From Bacillota bacterium (GTDB lineage Bacteria > Bacillota_I > Bacilli_A > Erysipelotrichales > Erysipelotrichaceae): a stretch of DNA of 64,000 nt. Below, in pieces: positions 50,760 to 58,807 of the stretch. The notes below the pieces were generated by a model. That model was not told where the DNA came from, did not search any database, and was given only the letters and a program-made list of their open reading frames with translations. Both the position numbers and the translations under genes were made by a program. Each line of letters begins with the position of its first letter. Within the stretch, counting starts at the first letter, position 1. The stretch is from the NCBI GenBank assembly GCA_023249475.1, contig JAHFCO010000004.1, positions 23,378 to 87,377 on the forward strand, written 5' to 3'.

Positions 50760-51419
50760 CTAGACGAGCTTACGATAATCATAGATGGTCTCCCCCGTTA
50801 AGATCATGAAAAGAAATAGATAGACGTAGAATCGCGCATTGATTCCGCTGACAAGAACATCGCCAAGCATCGCGATCAGAAAGCAGATCGACAAGATGGA
50901 TTTCATACGGAGCGCTTGATGGTTCCATAAACTTTGAATCAGATTCTCCCTCGGCAAAACCCCGGTTTTCGCGAGGGCGATCTGCAAGCCATTATTCTCA
51001 ATCGAGGGTACGACGATGGTTTCGTTTAATCCGTCCTTGTCTTTCGTGAAGCGGACCACCGATGCGCATTTGGATTCGACACGTCCCAGCGGCGCATCGC
51101 TGATCACGACCAACCCCTTGAGACGGACGTCGTGACGGATCAGGACCGACATGAGGTCCTTACCGATCGAACGGCTTTCCTGAACAACGTTTCCATCCAA
51201 ACGGACGACATGATCCCCGCTTTCATAACATTCCAGGTCGAAGGCGACCCGCTTCCCGTTCTCGTGTTGAAAAGCGTCCTTCGTTTTGGTCGTATAGAGG
51301 ATGGTGTTCACGCCGCATTCCTTCAGCTGTTTCACTTTGGTTTCGACGTATTCCCATGTCCTTGGACGGAGGATGGTGTCGCAATTCAGCAACACGTTGT
51401 CAATCTTGGATATCGTCAT
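50760..51419 (-). CDS. Unrecognised protein with two C-terminal membrane helices
   Basis: The 219-residue protein starts within the 3' end of the PRD regulator gene (20-base overlap) with its own site GGAGG. Residues 1-165 look cytoplasmic; the opening SKIDNVLLNCDTILRP and the strand KECGVNTILYTTKTKD have a faint resemblance to the phosphorylation domain of P-type ATPases or HAD proteins, but the DKTGT motif is missing (NCDTIL). Residues about 170-212 form two hydrophobic helices with a short loop, ending DYRKLV. It lies between regulator and transporter, so it may be a membrane partner of the PTS or its regulation. No function is claimed. Confidence 0.75.
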   Translation of the reverse strand: MTISKIDNVLLNCDTILRPRTWEYVETKVKQLKECGVNTILYTTKTKDAFQHENGKRVAFDLECYESGDHVVRLDGNVVQESRSIGKDLMSVLIRHDVRLKGLVVISDAPLGRVESKCASVVRFTKDKDGLNETIVVPSIENNGLQIALAKTGVLPRENLIQSLWNHQALRMKSILSICFLIAMLGDVLVSGINARFYVYLFLFMILTGETIYDYRKLV

Positions 51420-53472
51420 ACGTTTCCTCCTGCGCGGTGATTTCTTCGAAGAACGAAATCACATCCTCGCATTTCATTGTTTCAAGTTCCCTCAAGTGTT
51501 CTTCCTTGCTGATGATCTTCATCAAATCCTTCATGATCCCGAAATGGCTGCTCTTGTCGATCGGGGCCAAGACGAACAGCATCGACACGTCGCGACCCAT
51601 CATCGACACCGGCTCATCCAAAAGCAGCAGACTGAACCCCAAACGATTGACCCCGTCCTGGGGTAAGGCATGGGCAAGGGCGATCTTGGGACCGATGACG
51701 ATATACGGACCGAACTTCTCGACATTGGCGATCATGGTGTCGATGTATCGCTGTTCGATGGCGTTGGACGCAAGCAACGGCGCGCTGGCCAAGGCGATGC
51801 CGGTCTGCCAATCCGCGACCTGTCGGATCCGTTTTACTTTCTCCAACGAGATGACGTCGCTCAGGCGGATGGAACCGTTACGGTTTCGCGCCTCGACCAA
51901 GGAATGGGGACGGTACAGATGCGTCAAATCCTTGCGCAGTTTCTCAAACGACTCGCCGGAAACATAGTTCTGGATGATCCTCAGGACGTTGTCCAAGCCG
52001 ACGTTCCCGTTCTTGTTGACCGTGCCGGTTTTCGCGATCCTCGACAGGATCCGGATGCGGTCTTCTTCCGTCAAGACGGGGTTCACGCGGATGACCGGCA
52101 GGCGGCAGTTGACGTCGACCGTCGAAATGATGAAATCCGAGACGCACAAATATTTCTCCAGGTCTTCCGATCCGACGACCCCCGACACCACGATGTCCGG
52201 ATGGAGGCTTTCGACCTCGGCACGCAGCATGTAGGCCGTGGAAATCCCGTTGGGACAGACCAATAAAACGCGCGACGAGGTCGGTGCGTTGGACTTACGC
52301 CGCAAGTACCCTCCGAAATGGAGCGTGATGTAGGCGATTTCGCTCTCCGGGATCGGCATCCCCAGGCGCTGTTTCAAGACGGAAACGGATTTGGAGGTGA
52401 TTTCGAAGAGGTCGGGGTAGGCATGGACGATGTCGGCCATGAGGGGGTTCCCGATCTGAATCCCGTACTTATAGCGATAGATCGACATCTGCAGATGCTT
52501 CGCCAGCATGTCGACCAAGGGTTCCTTGTCTTCGAATTCGATGCACGCCAAGCGTTCAAACGCCAAGACGAGTTCCCGGGCGTCGTCATACAGCGCATCG
52601 GACTTCTCCCCCGCTTCCTCGGCGATCGGGATTTGGACGCGCGAGCCCAAAAGGTGGATGGCGATGTAGATTTTCTCATTGCGCGAAAATCCGTCGAAAT
52701 GCGTGTCGATCATCAAAAACTCCTTGGTCTCCACGATATCCTGGACATCGACGCCCGTGAGGTCCAAGCCTTCATGGCGTTGACGCAGGACATAGATCAA
52801 GGTCGCCAAGCCGAAGATCATCCCTTCGACGTAACTGGTTTGAAGCTTGCTTTCGATTTCACGCAGAACCTCCATGGTCTTGCGGACGTCTTGTTCGTCG
52901 TAGAACGGCAACTCGTCGAGGGCGGGAATCTGCCTGTTTTCGATCAATGGGATCAAAGGTGTAAGGTAATAGAGGAAAACGGCCTTCTGTTTGAAGAACG
53001 GTCCTTCGACCGCATAGCCGTTATGGTTTTCGAATTCCAGGTTCAACCCGTATTTTTCCAACTTTTGGCGAACGATTTTCATGTCCGCGAACACGGTGTT
53101 ACGGCTCACGTCGCAGTATTTGCAGAGTTGCTCGACGAAAAGCGGTTCTTTCGACCCCAAGAGCGAACAGATCAATAGACGTTGACGCTCTTTCGGCGAG
53201 AACACGTAATAATTCACCGACTTCTGGTCGACTAATAGCTTTTGTATTTTCTCCCGTTGGACTTGCGTCAAAAAAATACCGCGCGTCCGTTCATTTTCAA
53301 TCTCGGGGATGCGATGGGCGGATAGCCAATCGTTGATCTTCCCAAGATCGTAATAGATGCTTCGCTTGGATACATTCAGGGTCTTGGTCAGTTCGCTCAA
53401 TCCGACATTGTCGCTTTTTTCGATCAAGGTCTTCAGGATGGCGACACATCGCGAATCAAGTTGCCAGATCAT
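51400..53472 (-). CDS. PRD-containing transcriptional regulator (BglG/MtlR/LicR type)
   Basis: The 690-residue protein has the full architecture of PTS-controlled activators. Two N-terminal helix-turn-helix domains come first (VGLSELTKTLNVSKRSIYYD; LFVEQLCKYCDVSRNTVFADM). Two PRD domains follow, with target histidines in YIAIHLLGSR and YITLHFGGYL. Next is an EIIB-like domain with VLLVCPNGISTAYML, then a C-terminal EIIA domain with ALAHALPQDGVNRLG. Phosphorylation by HPr and the PTS would set its activity, so it should activate the IIA-IIC-IIB-transketolase genes when the sugar is present and better sugars are absent. It is the first gene of the cluster. Confidence 0.93.
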   Translation of the reverse strand: MIWQLDSRCVAILKTLIEKSDNVGLSELTKTLNVSKRSIYYDLGKINDWLSAHRIPEIENERTRGIFLTQVQREKIQKLLVDQKSVNYYVFSPKERQRLLICSLLGSKEPLFVEQLCKYCDVSRNTVFADMKIVRQKLEKYGLNLEFENHNGYAVEGPFFKQKAVFLYYLTPLIPLIENRQIPALDELPFYDEQDVRKTMEVLREIESKLQTSYVEGMIFGLATLIYVLRQRHEGLDLTGVDVQDIVETKEFLMIDTHFDGFSRNEKIYIAIHLLGSRVQIPIAEEAGEKSDALYDDARELVLAFERLACIEFEDKEPLVDMLAKHLQMSIYRYKYGIQIGNPLMADIVHAYPDLFEITSKSVSVLKQRLGMPIPESEIAYITLHFGGYLRRKSNAPTSSRVLLVCPNGISTAYMLRAEVESLHPDIVVSGVVGSEDLEKYLCVSDFIISTVDVNCRLPVIRVNPVLTEEDRIRILSRIAKTGTVNKNGNVGLDNVLRIIQNYVSGESFEKLRKDLTHLYRPHSLVEARNRNGSIRLSDVISLEKVKRIRQVADWQTGIALASAPLLASNAIEQRYIDTMIANVEKFGPYIVIGPKIALAHALPQDGVNRLGFSLLLLDEPVSMMGRDVSMLFVLAPIDKSSHFGIMKDLMKIISKEEHLRELETMKCEDVISFFEEITAQEETYDDIQD

Positions 53473-53489
53473 CTCATCACCTCGTGTTT

Positions 53490-53517
53490 ATTCTATCAAA
53501 CTTCATTCTACCCACAA
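53490..53517 (-). promoter_or_regulatory. Promoter of the PRD regulator
   Basis: On the minus strand -35 TTGTGG (53517-53512), 16-base spacer, -10 TAGAAT (53495-53490). Confidence 0.65.
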
Positions 53518-53523
53518 AGAAAG

Positions 53524-53550
53524 AAAATTGCACAATATTTGTGCAATTTT
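53524..53550. terminator. Perfect 12-3-12 palindrome after vanY: terminator and possible operator
   Basis: AAAATTGCACAA (53524-53535) and TTGTGCAATTTT (53539-53550) are exact mirror images around TAT. On the minus strand the hairpin begins 9 bases after the VanY stop and is followed by CTTTCTTT, so it can end that gene. It also lies 7 bases upstream of the regulator's -35, where an autoregulatory protein could bind. Confidence 0.7.
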
Positions 53551-53559
53551 GGGTTGGTA

Positions 53560-54753
53560 TTATTCAAGATAAATCCGGTAATATTCGTCAAACGTCATGT
53601 TCTTGGTATTGAAGTCCTTTGCGGTTTCGATCCCGACATAGCGCCAGTGCCAAGCTTCGCTGATGTACCCCGTGATCGCCTGTTTGCTTTCGGTATAGCG
53701 CAGGATGAATCCGTAGTCTTCCGCGTTCTCCATCAGCCATTGGTATTCTTTGGTGTTCTTGAAGGTGGACAGCGACGAGGTCGAGGTGATGATGTCGACC
53801 GCCAAGCCGGTCTGATGTTCGGAATGTCCGGGACGGGCGGAATAAGTATCCGCCTGAGCTTTCCCGTCGTTTGCCACATAGCGGTTATAAAGCGTATTCT
53901 GCGTCGCATAGCTCCGATAGGACGAGGTGACCTTGGGATGCAATTCATCCCCGATCATCGCCTTACACATCGCGCTCAGCGCCAGCGCGGCTTCCTTGGT
54001 CATCACCGCTTTCCCGCAGACCGTGATCGTCGTCAACGCGCTGGGGACGAATTGCGACGATAGGTTGAAGTACTTGTTGACGAGAATCAGATTCCCCTTC
54101 GAAGTTTCTGCAGGAATGATCCCCGTATAGTAGGAACGGTCGGTCTCCGTATTGACCCGCTCTTGCACGTCACGCATCGTCGCATTCGGCACTTTTTTCC
54201 AATAGGTCAAATAGGTCGGAAGATCGCTGAGGATCGTCAGTTCGGACGTCACCAACGCTTCGTATTTCGCATCGTAGCCAAACGACGAGATTTCTTTGAT
54301 CGTTTCATCGCTTAGCGCAAGCAATACATCCCCCGCCGTTTCGCTATATCCGGTATCCAGGATCAAACGATACATCGGCTCGGCCAGATAGGTTTTCCAT
54401 CGATTCAAGAAAACATAACCTTCTAGTTTCTTGAGGATCGCCTCATCCGCTAGCAAGATCGTTTCCAGATCCGTCTTCGAGTAACCGATCTCGCGCAGTG
54501 CCGCATAATGCGGAACCGTCAACATCTCGACGATGTCTTCTTTGTATTCATCCACTAAAATCTCGGACAATTCTTCCAACCCGTGTTCGTTGATGACTTC
54601 GATCTGATCGTCGTTGTATCCGATCTTATTGAGTTCCCGATAATTCGGAATCGTGTTTTCCTTGATGAACACTTCGATGCGGTCCAAGGAGAGGATCAGC
54701 ACCATCAAGATTCCGGCGATGACGACCCAGGGCTTCAGTTTTCTCTTTTTCAT
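53560..54753 (-). CDS. VanY-type D-alanyl-D-alanine carboxypeptidase (M15B) with helical repeats
   Basis: The start at 54753 is 7 bases after AAGGAG and gives 397 residues. An N-terminal membrane anchor (about 8-25) is followed by three related units of about 40 residues, each with a Tyr-rich opening and a GYs/GYN turn (PNYRELNKIGYNDDQ; PHYAALREIGYSKTD; PMYRLILDTGYSETA). The C-terminal M15B domain has zinc ligands in SARPGHSEHQTGLAVDI and EAWHWRYVG and catalytic glutamate in the latter. It trims the terminal D-Ala of peptidoglycan stems outside the membrane. The repeats may bind wall or partner proteins. Confidence 0.9.
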   Translation of the reverse strand: MKKRKLKPWVVIAGILMVLILSLDRIEVFIKENTIPNYRELNKIGYNDDQIEVINEHGLEELSEILVDEYKEDIVEMLTVPHYAALREIGYSKTDLETILLADEAILKKLEGYVFLNRWKTYLAEPMYRLILDTGYSETAGDVLLALSDETIKEISSFGYDAKYEALVTSELTILSDLPTYLTYWKKVPNATMRDVQERVNTETDRSYYTGIIPAETSKGNLILVNKYFNLSSQFVPSALTTITVCGKAVMTKEAALALSAMCKAMIGDELHPKVTSSYRSYATQNTLYNRYVANDGKAQADTYSARPGHSEHQTGLAVDIITSTSSLSTFKNTKEYQWLMENAEDYGFILRYTESKQAITGYISEAWHWRYVGIETAKDFNTKNMTFDEYYRIYLE

Positions 54754-54925
54754 ATCCATTCTCCTTCAAACATCTATTCTACCTCTTTATCAATGGATTA
54801 TCACACTAACTTGATGATTGTCGAGTGAACTTTTCGAAAAATACTCGCTACGTGTTTTAGCTTCTCGACTTTTGCTGATGTATCTGTTTATTATGTCATT
54901 TGCCTTCATTGCTTAGATTATAACT

Positions 54926-55399
54926 CTACATCGCCGCTTCCTTAAGTAAATACTCGAACAACCCTTTTCGATCACACAGGAAATCCTCAGGATTCATGAA
55001 AAACTGCCGAATATTCTTTAGAGCATTCTTTTTACCTTCGCGAAAAATCGGAAGTATCCATTCACTAAAAGCAGCATCAAAGCAAGGCTCAGTTTCTTCA
55101 ACTGTGAATTTACCATATTCGAACAGTCCCGATAAATACCGCTTGTCACCATCTATCGCTGGAAACATAATCCTGTAGCTAAAATCCGTATCCCAAACAT
55201 CCTCTAAAATCGGCAGATTTTTATTATATCCTTTGACCGAAAAACAAACATTTACATAATATGTCGCCGCATAACTTGATTGAAAGAAGATCGACAGTAC
55301 ATAATCCTCATTTTCCAGGAAGTAGCCATTCTTTATTTTTACAAGTCCATATTTATAAAACATTTTCTTGCAGAGACTTTTAAATTCGTTCTTTTCCAT
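54926..55399 (-). CDS. DUF4304-like protein
   Basis: The 157-residue product (start ATG 55399; TTG 55408 is possible) fits the DUF4304 pattern: an N-terminal FKSLCKKMFYKYGLVKIKNGYFLEN, then LSIFFQSSYAATYYVNVCFSV and a C-terminal helix. In brief, landmarks are YKYGLVKIKNGY and YYVNVCF. Function is unknown; members often lie among toxin-immunity or mobile genes. Base composition is much richer in A and T than the flanking host genes, as in the next two genes, suggesting transfer. Confidence 0.7.
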   Translation of the reverse strand: MEKNEFKSLCKKMFYKYGLVKIKNGYFLENEDYVLSIFFQSSYAATYYVNVCFSVKGYNKNLPILEDVWDTDFSYRIMFPAIDGDKRYLSGLFEYGKFTVEETEPCFDAAFSEWILPIFREGKKNALKNIRQFFMNPEDFLCDRKGLFEYLLKEAAM

Positions 55400-55510
55400 T
55401 CCGCACAATTCTTCCTTTCATATTATGAATCGACAATTAAATGGAATCTTTATCGAGTGTCATAAAATCTTCGAGTAATCAAAACACTTAACATAATGCA
55501 TTTTTCTAAT

Positions 55511-55872
55511 CTATTCTGGAGATGGTTTTGAGTTAATGACCTGGATTGTTAATGACACACATAAATCAGGTGCTCTGCAGATCTCAACAACATAATTGCC
55601 TTCTAAGGAGAAATCGATTGTATGTTCGATTTCGAACTCTCCATTTCCTTCAGTATCAAATGGAACGATATTAACAATATCGACCTGTTTCGAAATCGTA
55701 GTCAGCTTTATTTCCCCATCACTCAGATCAAGTTCGTGATCTATTCCAATATAGTGTTTCAGTTTCGAGGGATATTTAAGATTTCGATCTTATTGAATTT
55801 TAAGCTTGCGTCACACCCAGCAAATGCAATCATCGAGAAAAGGATGATTATCATGAGTTTTGCACGTTTCAA
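55511..55872 (-). pseudogene. Frameshifted small lipoprotein gene
   Basis: On the minus strand a TTG at 55872 (9 bases after AAGGAG) or ATG at 55881 opens a lipoprotein signal with lipobox FAGC (ILFSMIAFAGCDAS). The frame stops after about 35 codons, at 55,770. Adding one A to the run at 55775-55777 restores KIEILKYPSKLKHYIGIDHE and then a continuous frame to TAG 55513-55511. The result would be about 120 residues with an immunoglobulin-like beta pattern (LDLSDGEIKLTTISKQVD; GNYVVEICRAPDL). A homopolymer slip fits both gene decay and sequencing error. Confidence 0.75.
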
Positions 55873-55931
55873 AGATTTCATCTCCTTCCTTATGATTTTC
55901 GACATAGAATGGTCCTTTTATTTACATGAGT

Positions 55932-56411
55932 CTAATCCTGCTTTTCGATTATGTATACATATTCTAGATTCTCTTTCATGTTATTAAAAATGGTAATCGC
56001 ATAAGGGATTTCTTGAATGAGGTCTAGAAGATAAGTATAGTCCTCCACAAGTTCCTTATAACCAGAAATCCACCCGGTAATCGAATCAGAATTGAATGAA
56101 TTGCAGTGCCAATTGTAGGGCAAACTTGAATCGACGATGTCAAACAAATCACTTGGGAACCATTTCGGAGTAAAATACGACTCATTAACGATGAGAAATC
56201 TTACTTCATTTTTGAAGTACATTACACCATAACAATCATAGACTTTATCTACTACTAGATCGTACCCATCAGTCTCATGGTCGATAACAACTTGATTATC
56301 AATAATTACATAAAAATCATCATCAAGAGCACTTTTTTGACCACCCGGTTTAATGAGTGTTTCTAAGAGGCCTTTTCTTAATCGTTTGTTAGCAACACAT
56401 TTTACTCTCAT
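55932..56411 (-). CDS. Unrecognised AT-rich protein
   Basis: The start at 56411 is 4 bases after AAGGGGG and gives 159 residues; a longer form from 56501 has no ribosome site. The protein is mixed alpha/beta and acidic, with a strand-rich first half (DDDFYVIIDNQVVIDHETDG, YDLVVDKVYDCYGVMYFKNE) and a C-terminal helical part (YTYLLDLIQEIPYAIT). No motif or membrane segment is recognised. Its low GC matches the two preceding genes; an immunity or accessory role is a guess from that setting. Confidence 0.7.
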   Translation of the reverse strand: MRVKCVANKRLRKGLLETLIKPGGQKSALDDDFYVIIDNQVVIDHETDGYDLVVDKVYDCYGVMYFKNEVRFLIVNESYFTPKWFPSDLFDIVDSSLPYNWHCNSFNSDSITGWISGYKELVEDYTYLLDLIQEIPYAITIFNNMKENLEYVYIIEKQD

Positions 56412-56533
56412 ATGTCCCCCTTTTGCCCATAAGATCATCGATACTTTGTGATTTATGTACTTGATCGATATCGAACCTTCACGATATGTTTGATTCATCA
56501 TAACCCAGATTTTTGATGTCGGTCAATAAAGAA

Positions 56534-56566
56534 TCAAAAAACATCCGCAAGGTTTCTTGCGGATGT
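56534..56566 (-). terminator. Terminator of the first SHOCT operon
   Basis: On the minus strand ACATCCGCAAG (56566-56556) pairs perfectly with CTTGCGGATGT (56551-56541), followed by TTTTTGATT. Confidence 0.9.
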
Positions 56567-56573
56567 TATGTCG

Positions 56574-56756
56574 TTAGTCTTGTAGGTCTTGTTTGAGTTG
56601 GTCGTATTGCTCTTTGGTGATTTCGCCTCGTGCATAGCGTTCTTTGACGATTTGCAGGGGGTCTTTACGGGTGGGTGAAACCGGGAAACTGCCGTTTGCA
56701 CGGTGGTCGCGGTCCCAGATCCACCAGATTACCAAGAGAATGGGGATCCACATCAT
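56574..56756 (-). CDS. SHOCT-domain microprotein 1
   Basis: The 60-residue protein has one N-terminal membrane segment (MWIPILLVIWWIW) and a C-terminal SHOCT domain (LQIVKERYARGEITKEQYDQ and end). It is 13 bases downstream of microprotein 2 and has the ribosome site AAGGAGG. SHOCT domains are short helical hairpins at protein ends, thought to mediate oligomerisation; membrane-anchored ones are widespread and mostly uncharacterised. Confidence 0.85.
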   Translation of the reverse strand: MMWIPILLVIWWIWDRDHRANGSFPVSPTRKDPLQIVKERYARGEITKEQYDQLKQDLQD

Positions 56757-56769
56757 GGTGTTTTCCTCC

Positions 56770-57057
56770 TTAGTCTTTCAGATCGTTGATCAGACGATCG
56801 AATTCTTCTTTTGTGATTTCGCCTTTCGCATAGCGTTCTTTCACGATGCGAAGCGCTTTGTTTTCGATGGGGGCGGCAAGCGGCGCGTTTTTATACGGAC
56901 GACGGACGAAGTAAACGATCAAACCGATGACCAGTGCCCAAAACAGAATCATCAGGATCGGCATCAGCCATGCGTATTCGCCAAACCACCCCATATGTGA
57001 GAAACGGTCGATACCCCACCAACCATCGCGGAAACGATCAGCGTTGAAATTCATCAT
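56770..57057 (-). CDS. SHOCT-domain microprotein 2
   Basis: ATG 57057, 7 bases after AAGG, gives 95 residues. An aromatic-rich N-terminus (RDGWWGIDRFSHMGWFG) precedes one membrane helix (LMPILMILFWALVIGLIVYF), a basic patch and the C-terminal SHOCT domain (RIVKERYAKGEITKEEFDRL). It shares a special promoter motif with microprotein 3 and forms an operon with microprotein 1. Confidence 0.85.
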   Translation of the reverse strand: MMNFNADRFRDGWWGIDRFSHMGWFGEYAWLMPILMILFWALVIGLIVYFVRRPYKNAPLAAPIENKALRIVKERYAKGEITKEEFDRLINDLKD

Positions 57058-57098
57058 AGACAACCCTTCTTTCTTCCGGATCCTACCGGTACAACTGA

Positions 57099-57131
57099 AT
57101 CATACCCTAACTTTGTGACAAAAGTGTGGCG
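57099..57131 (-). promoter_or_regulatory. SHOCT promoter motif, copy 1
   Basis: On the minus strand CGCCACACTTTTGTCACAAA plus GTT (57131-57109) ends 4 bases before a -10 TATGAT (57104-57099). The core TTTGT-C-ACAAA is palindromic. The same arrangement is at 57521-57489. Confidence 0.6.
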
Positions 57132-57146
57132 ATGCACTTTTGAGAT

Positions 57147-57172
57147 AAAAAAATAACGGGAAACCCGTTATT
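57147..57172 (-). terminator. Terminator of SHOCT microprotein 3
   Basis: On the minus strand AATAACGGG (57172-57164) pairs with CCCGTTATT (57160-57152), followed by TTTTTATC. The stop codon is in the stem. Confidence 0.9.
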
Positions 57173-57446
57173 CTAAGTCCGATTTGAGTTGGTCGTATTG
57201 TTCCTTGGTGATTTCGCCTTTGGCATAGCGTTGCTTCGCCACATCCAGCGGGACGTTGGCGCCAAGGGTTGCCGCCTGATGGACTGCGACGGCGCGTTTG
57301 AGGCGCGACCGGCGGACGAGGTGGATGATCAGGCTGATGACTGCGACCCAAAACAAGACATGGAGGAGGACGCCGAGCCAACCGAATCTCTGTACCATCC
57401 AGAAACGGCCGACGAAGCGGGCGGTGAATACGTTAAGTAAGAACAT
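57168..57446 (-). CDS. SHOCT-domain microprotein 3
   Basis: The 92-residue protein has an N-terminal aromatic segment, one membrane helix (VLLHVLFWVAVISLIIHLV), a basic stretch (RRSRLKRAVAVH) and a C-terminal SHOCT domain (AKQRYAKGEITKEQYDQLKS). The three SHOCT ends are close relatives, so the genes arose by duplication. It has its own promoter with the shared motif and its own terminator. Confidence 0.85.
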   Translation of the reverse strand: MFLLNVFTARFVGRFWMVQRFGWLGVLLHVLFWVAVISLIIHLVRRSRLKRAVAVHQAATLGANVPLDVAKQRYAKGEITKEQYDQLKSDLE

Positions 57447-57488
57447 GGGGGTTTCCTTCTTTCGATCTCAAGTGACCTTGATGAGAAC

Positions 57489-57521
57489 ATTGTAGAAGAA
57501 GTTTGTTACGAAATTGTGGCG
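57489..57521 (-). promoter_or_regulatory. SHOCT promoter motif, copy 2
   Basis: On the minus strand CGCCACAATTTCGTAACAAA plus CTT (57521-57499) ends 4 bases before a -10 TACAAT (57494-57489). Of the 23 motif bases most agree with copy 1, and the spacing to the -10 is identical, so a common regulator or sigma factor is likely. Confidence 0.6.
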
Positions 57522-57538
57522 AAGAAATCAAGAAAGTG

Positions 57539-57769
57539 CTATTTTATGAGGTTTTCGGCTTCTTTGACGGAAAGGACGCGGCCATAGGAGACGACTTTTT
57601 CGTCTTTGACAAGGGCGGGCGTACTCATGACGCCGTAGCCGACGATGGTCTTCACGTCGGTCACTTTTTCGATCGTCGCGTCCAAACCGAGGTTTTTCGC
57701 GGCTTCACGGACGTTGGCTTCCAAACGTTGGCAGTTGGGGCACCCTTTGCCCAGGATTTTCAAGATCAT
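57539..57769 (-). CDS. Small redox-active disulfide protein (thioredoxin family)
   Basis: The start at 57769 follows GGAGG and gives 76 residues (MILKILGKGCPNCQRLE). The fold is the MTH895-like small thioredoxin with the pair CPNC at residues 10-13 and cis-proline in VMSTPALV. Such proteins are regularly encoded beside UPF0718/ArsP-type permeases and ArsR regulators. It is 28 bases downstream of the permease gene. A role as thiol reductant for metalloid handling is inferred. Confidence 0.9.
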   Translation of the reverse strand: MILKILGKGCPNCQRLEANVREAAKNLGLDATIEKVTDVKTIVGYGVMSTPALVKDEKVVSYGRVLSVKEAENLIK

Positions 57770-57796
57770 GTTTCTTTCCTCCACCGGTTCTTCCGG

Positions 57797-58798
57797 TTAA
57801 ATGAGTACGCTTTGGAATGCATTAAGCAGGAATCCGATCAAAATGATGCCCATCGAGACATACAGGACGAACATGCCGAGCAGTTTGGGTTTGATGACGT
57901 TCTTCAGCATCACGATGCTGGGGACGGAGAGGGCGGTCACGGCCATCATGAAGGAGAGGACCGTTCCGATCCCGACGCCTTTGGCGACCAATGCTTCGGC
58001 GATCGGTAAGGTACCGAAGATGTCGGCGTACATCGGGATGCCCACCAATGTCGCCAAGGGGACGGAGTACCATTTGTCTTGACCCAAGAGCGTCAGGATC
58101 CATGATTCGGGGATCCAGTTGTGGATCAGTGCGCCGATTCCGACACCGATCAATACGTACGGCCAGACTTTATGGAAGATTTCCTTGACTTGGGTGATTG
58201 CGAAATCGATGCGCTCTTTCCGCGTGAGGACGACGTCGTCCAGTTCCATCAACGGTGTTTTGAAGACGAAGGCTTCGATCTGGTCTTCCATCTTCAACTT
58301 CGACAAGAACGTGCCCCCAAGTACGGCCAACACCAATCCGACGACGACATAGGCCAAGGCGATTTTTCCGTTGAACACACTGACTAAAAGAAGGACCGAG
58401 GCCAGATCGACCAAGGGGGATGAAATCAAGAACGAGAAGGTCATCCCGATCGAGAGACCGGCGCTGGTGAATCCGATGAAGAGCGGGATCGAGGAGCAGC
58501 TGCAAAACGGGGTGATCGTCCCCAACAGCGCCGCCAGGATGTTGGCGCCGATCCCTTTGAAGCGACCCAGGATCTTGCGGGTCCTTTCCGGTGGGAAATA
58601 GCTTTGAATATAAGAAACGATGAAAATCAGGACGCACAAGAGGATGATAATCTTGATCGTATCGTAAAGAAAGAAGACGAGGCTGGCGCCGATTTGATCC
58701 AACGGATCCATGCCGAGTCGGGCGACGATCGCTTCGATCCCCTCTTTCAACCAATTCATTTTTAAGAAGACATCGTTAAACCAGAGAAAGAGTTCCAT
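57797..58798 (-). CDS. UPF0718/ArsP-family permease
   Basis: The 333-residue protein has about eight membrane helices with the family signature LLGTITPFCSCSSIPLFIGF near residue 95, whose paired cysteines may bind metalloid, and LVGIPMYADIFGTLPIAEAL in the second half. Relatives include ArsP, which exports trivalent organoarsenicals. Linked ArsR and thioredoxin genes support a metalloid export role; the exact substrate is unknown. It has a separate promoter with an operator over the -10. Confidence 0.9.
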   Translation of the reverse strand: MELFLWFNDVFLKMNWLKEGIEAIVARLGMDPLDQIGASLVFFLYDTIKIIILLCVLIFIVSYIQSYFPPERTRKILGRFKGIGANILAALLGTITPFCSCSSIPLFIGFTSAGLSIGMTFSFLISSPLVDLASVLLLVSVFNGKIALAYVVVGLVLAVLGGTFLSKLKMEDQIEAFVFKTPLMELDDVVLTRKERIDFAITQVKEIFHKVWPYVLIGVGIGALIHNWIPESWILTLLGQDKWYSVPLATLVGIPMYADIFGTLPIAEALVAKGVGIGTVLSFMMAVTALSVPSIVMLKNVIKPKLLGMFVLYVSMGIILIGFLLNAFQSVLI

Positions 58799-58807
58799 GT
58801 TACCTCC

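Noticed and set aside
55622..55987. 121-codon + strand frame in the AT-rich island
   Set aside because: It is antisense to the frameshifted lipoprotein gene, whose ribosome site and lipobox are clear, and has no motif of its own.
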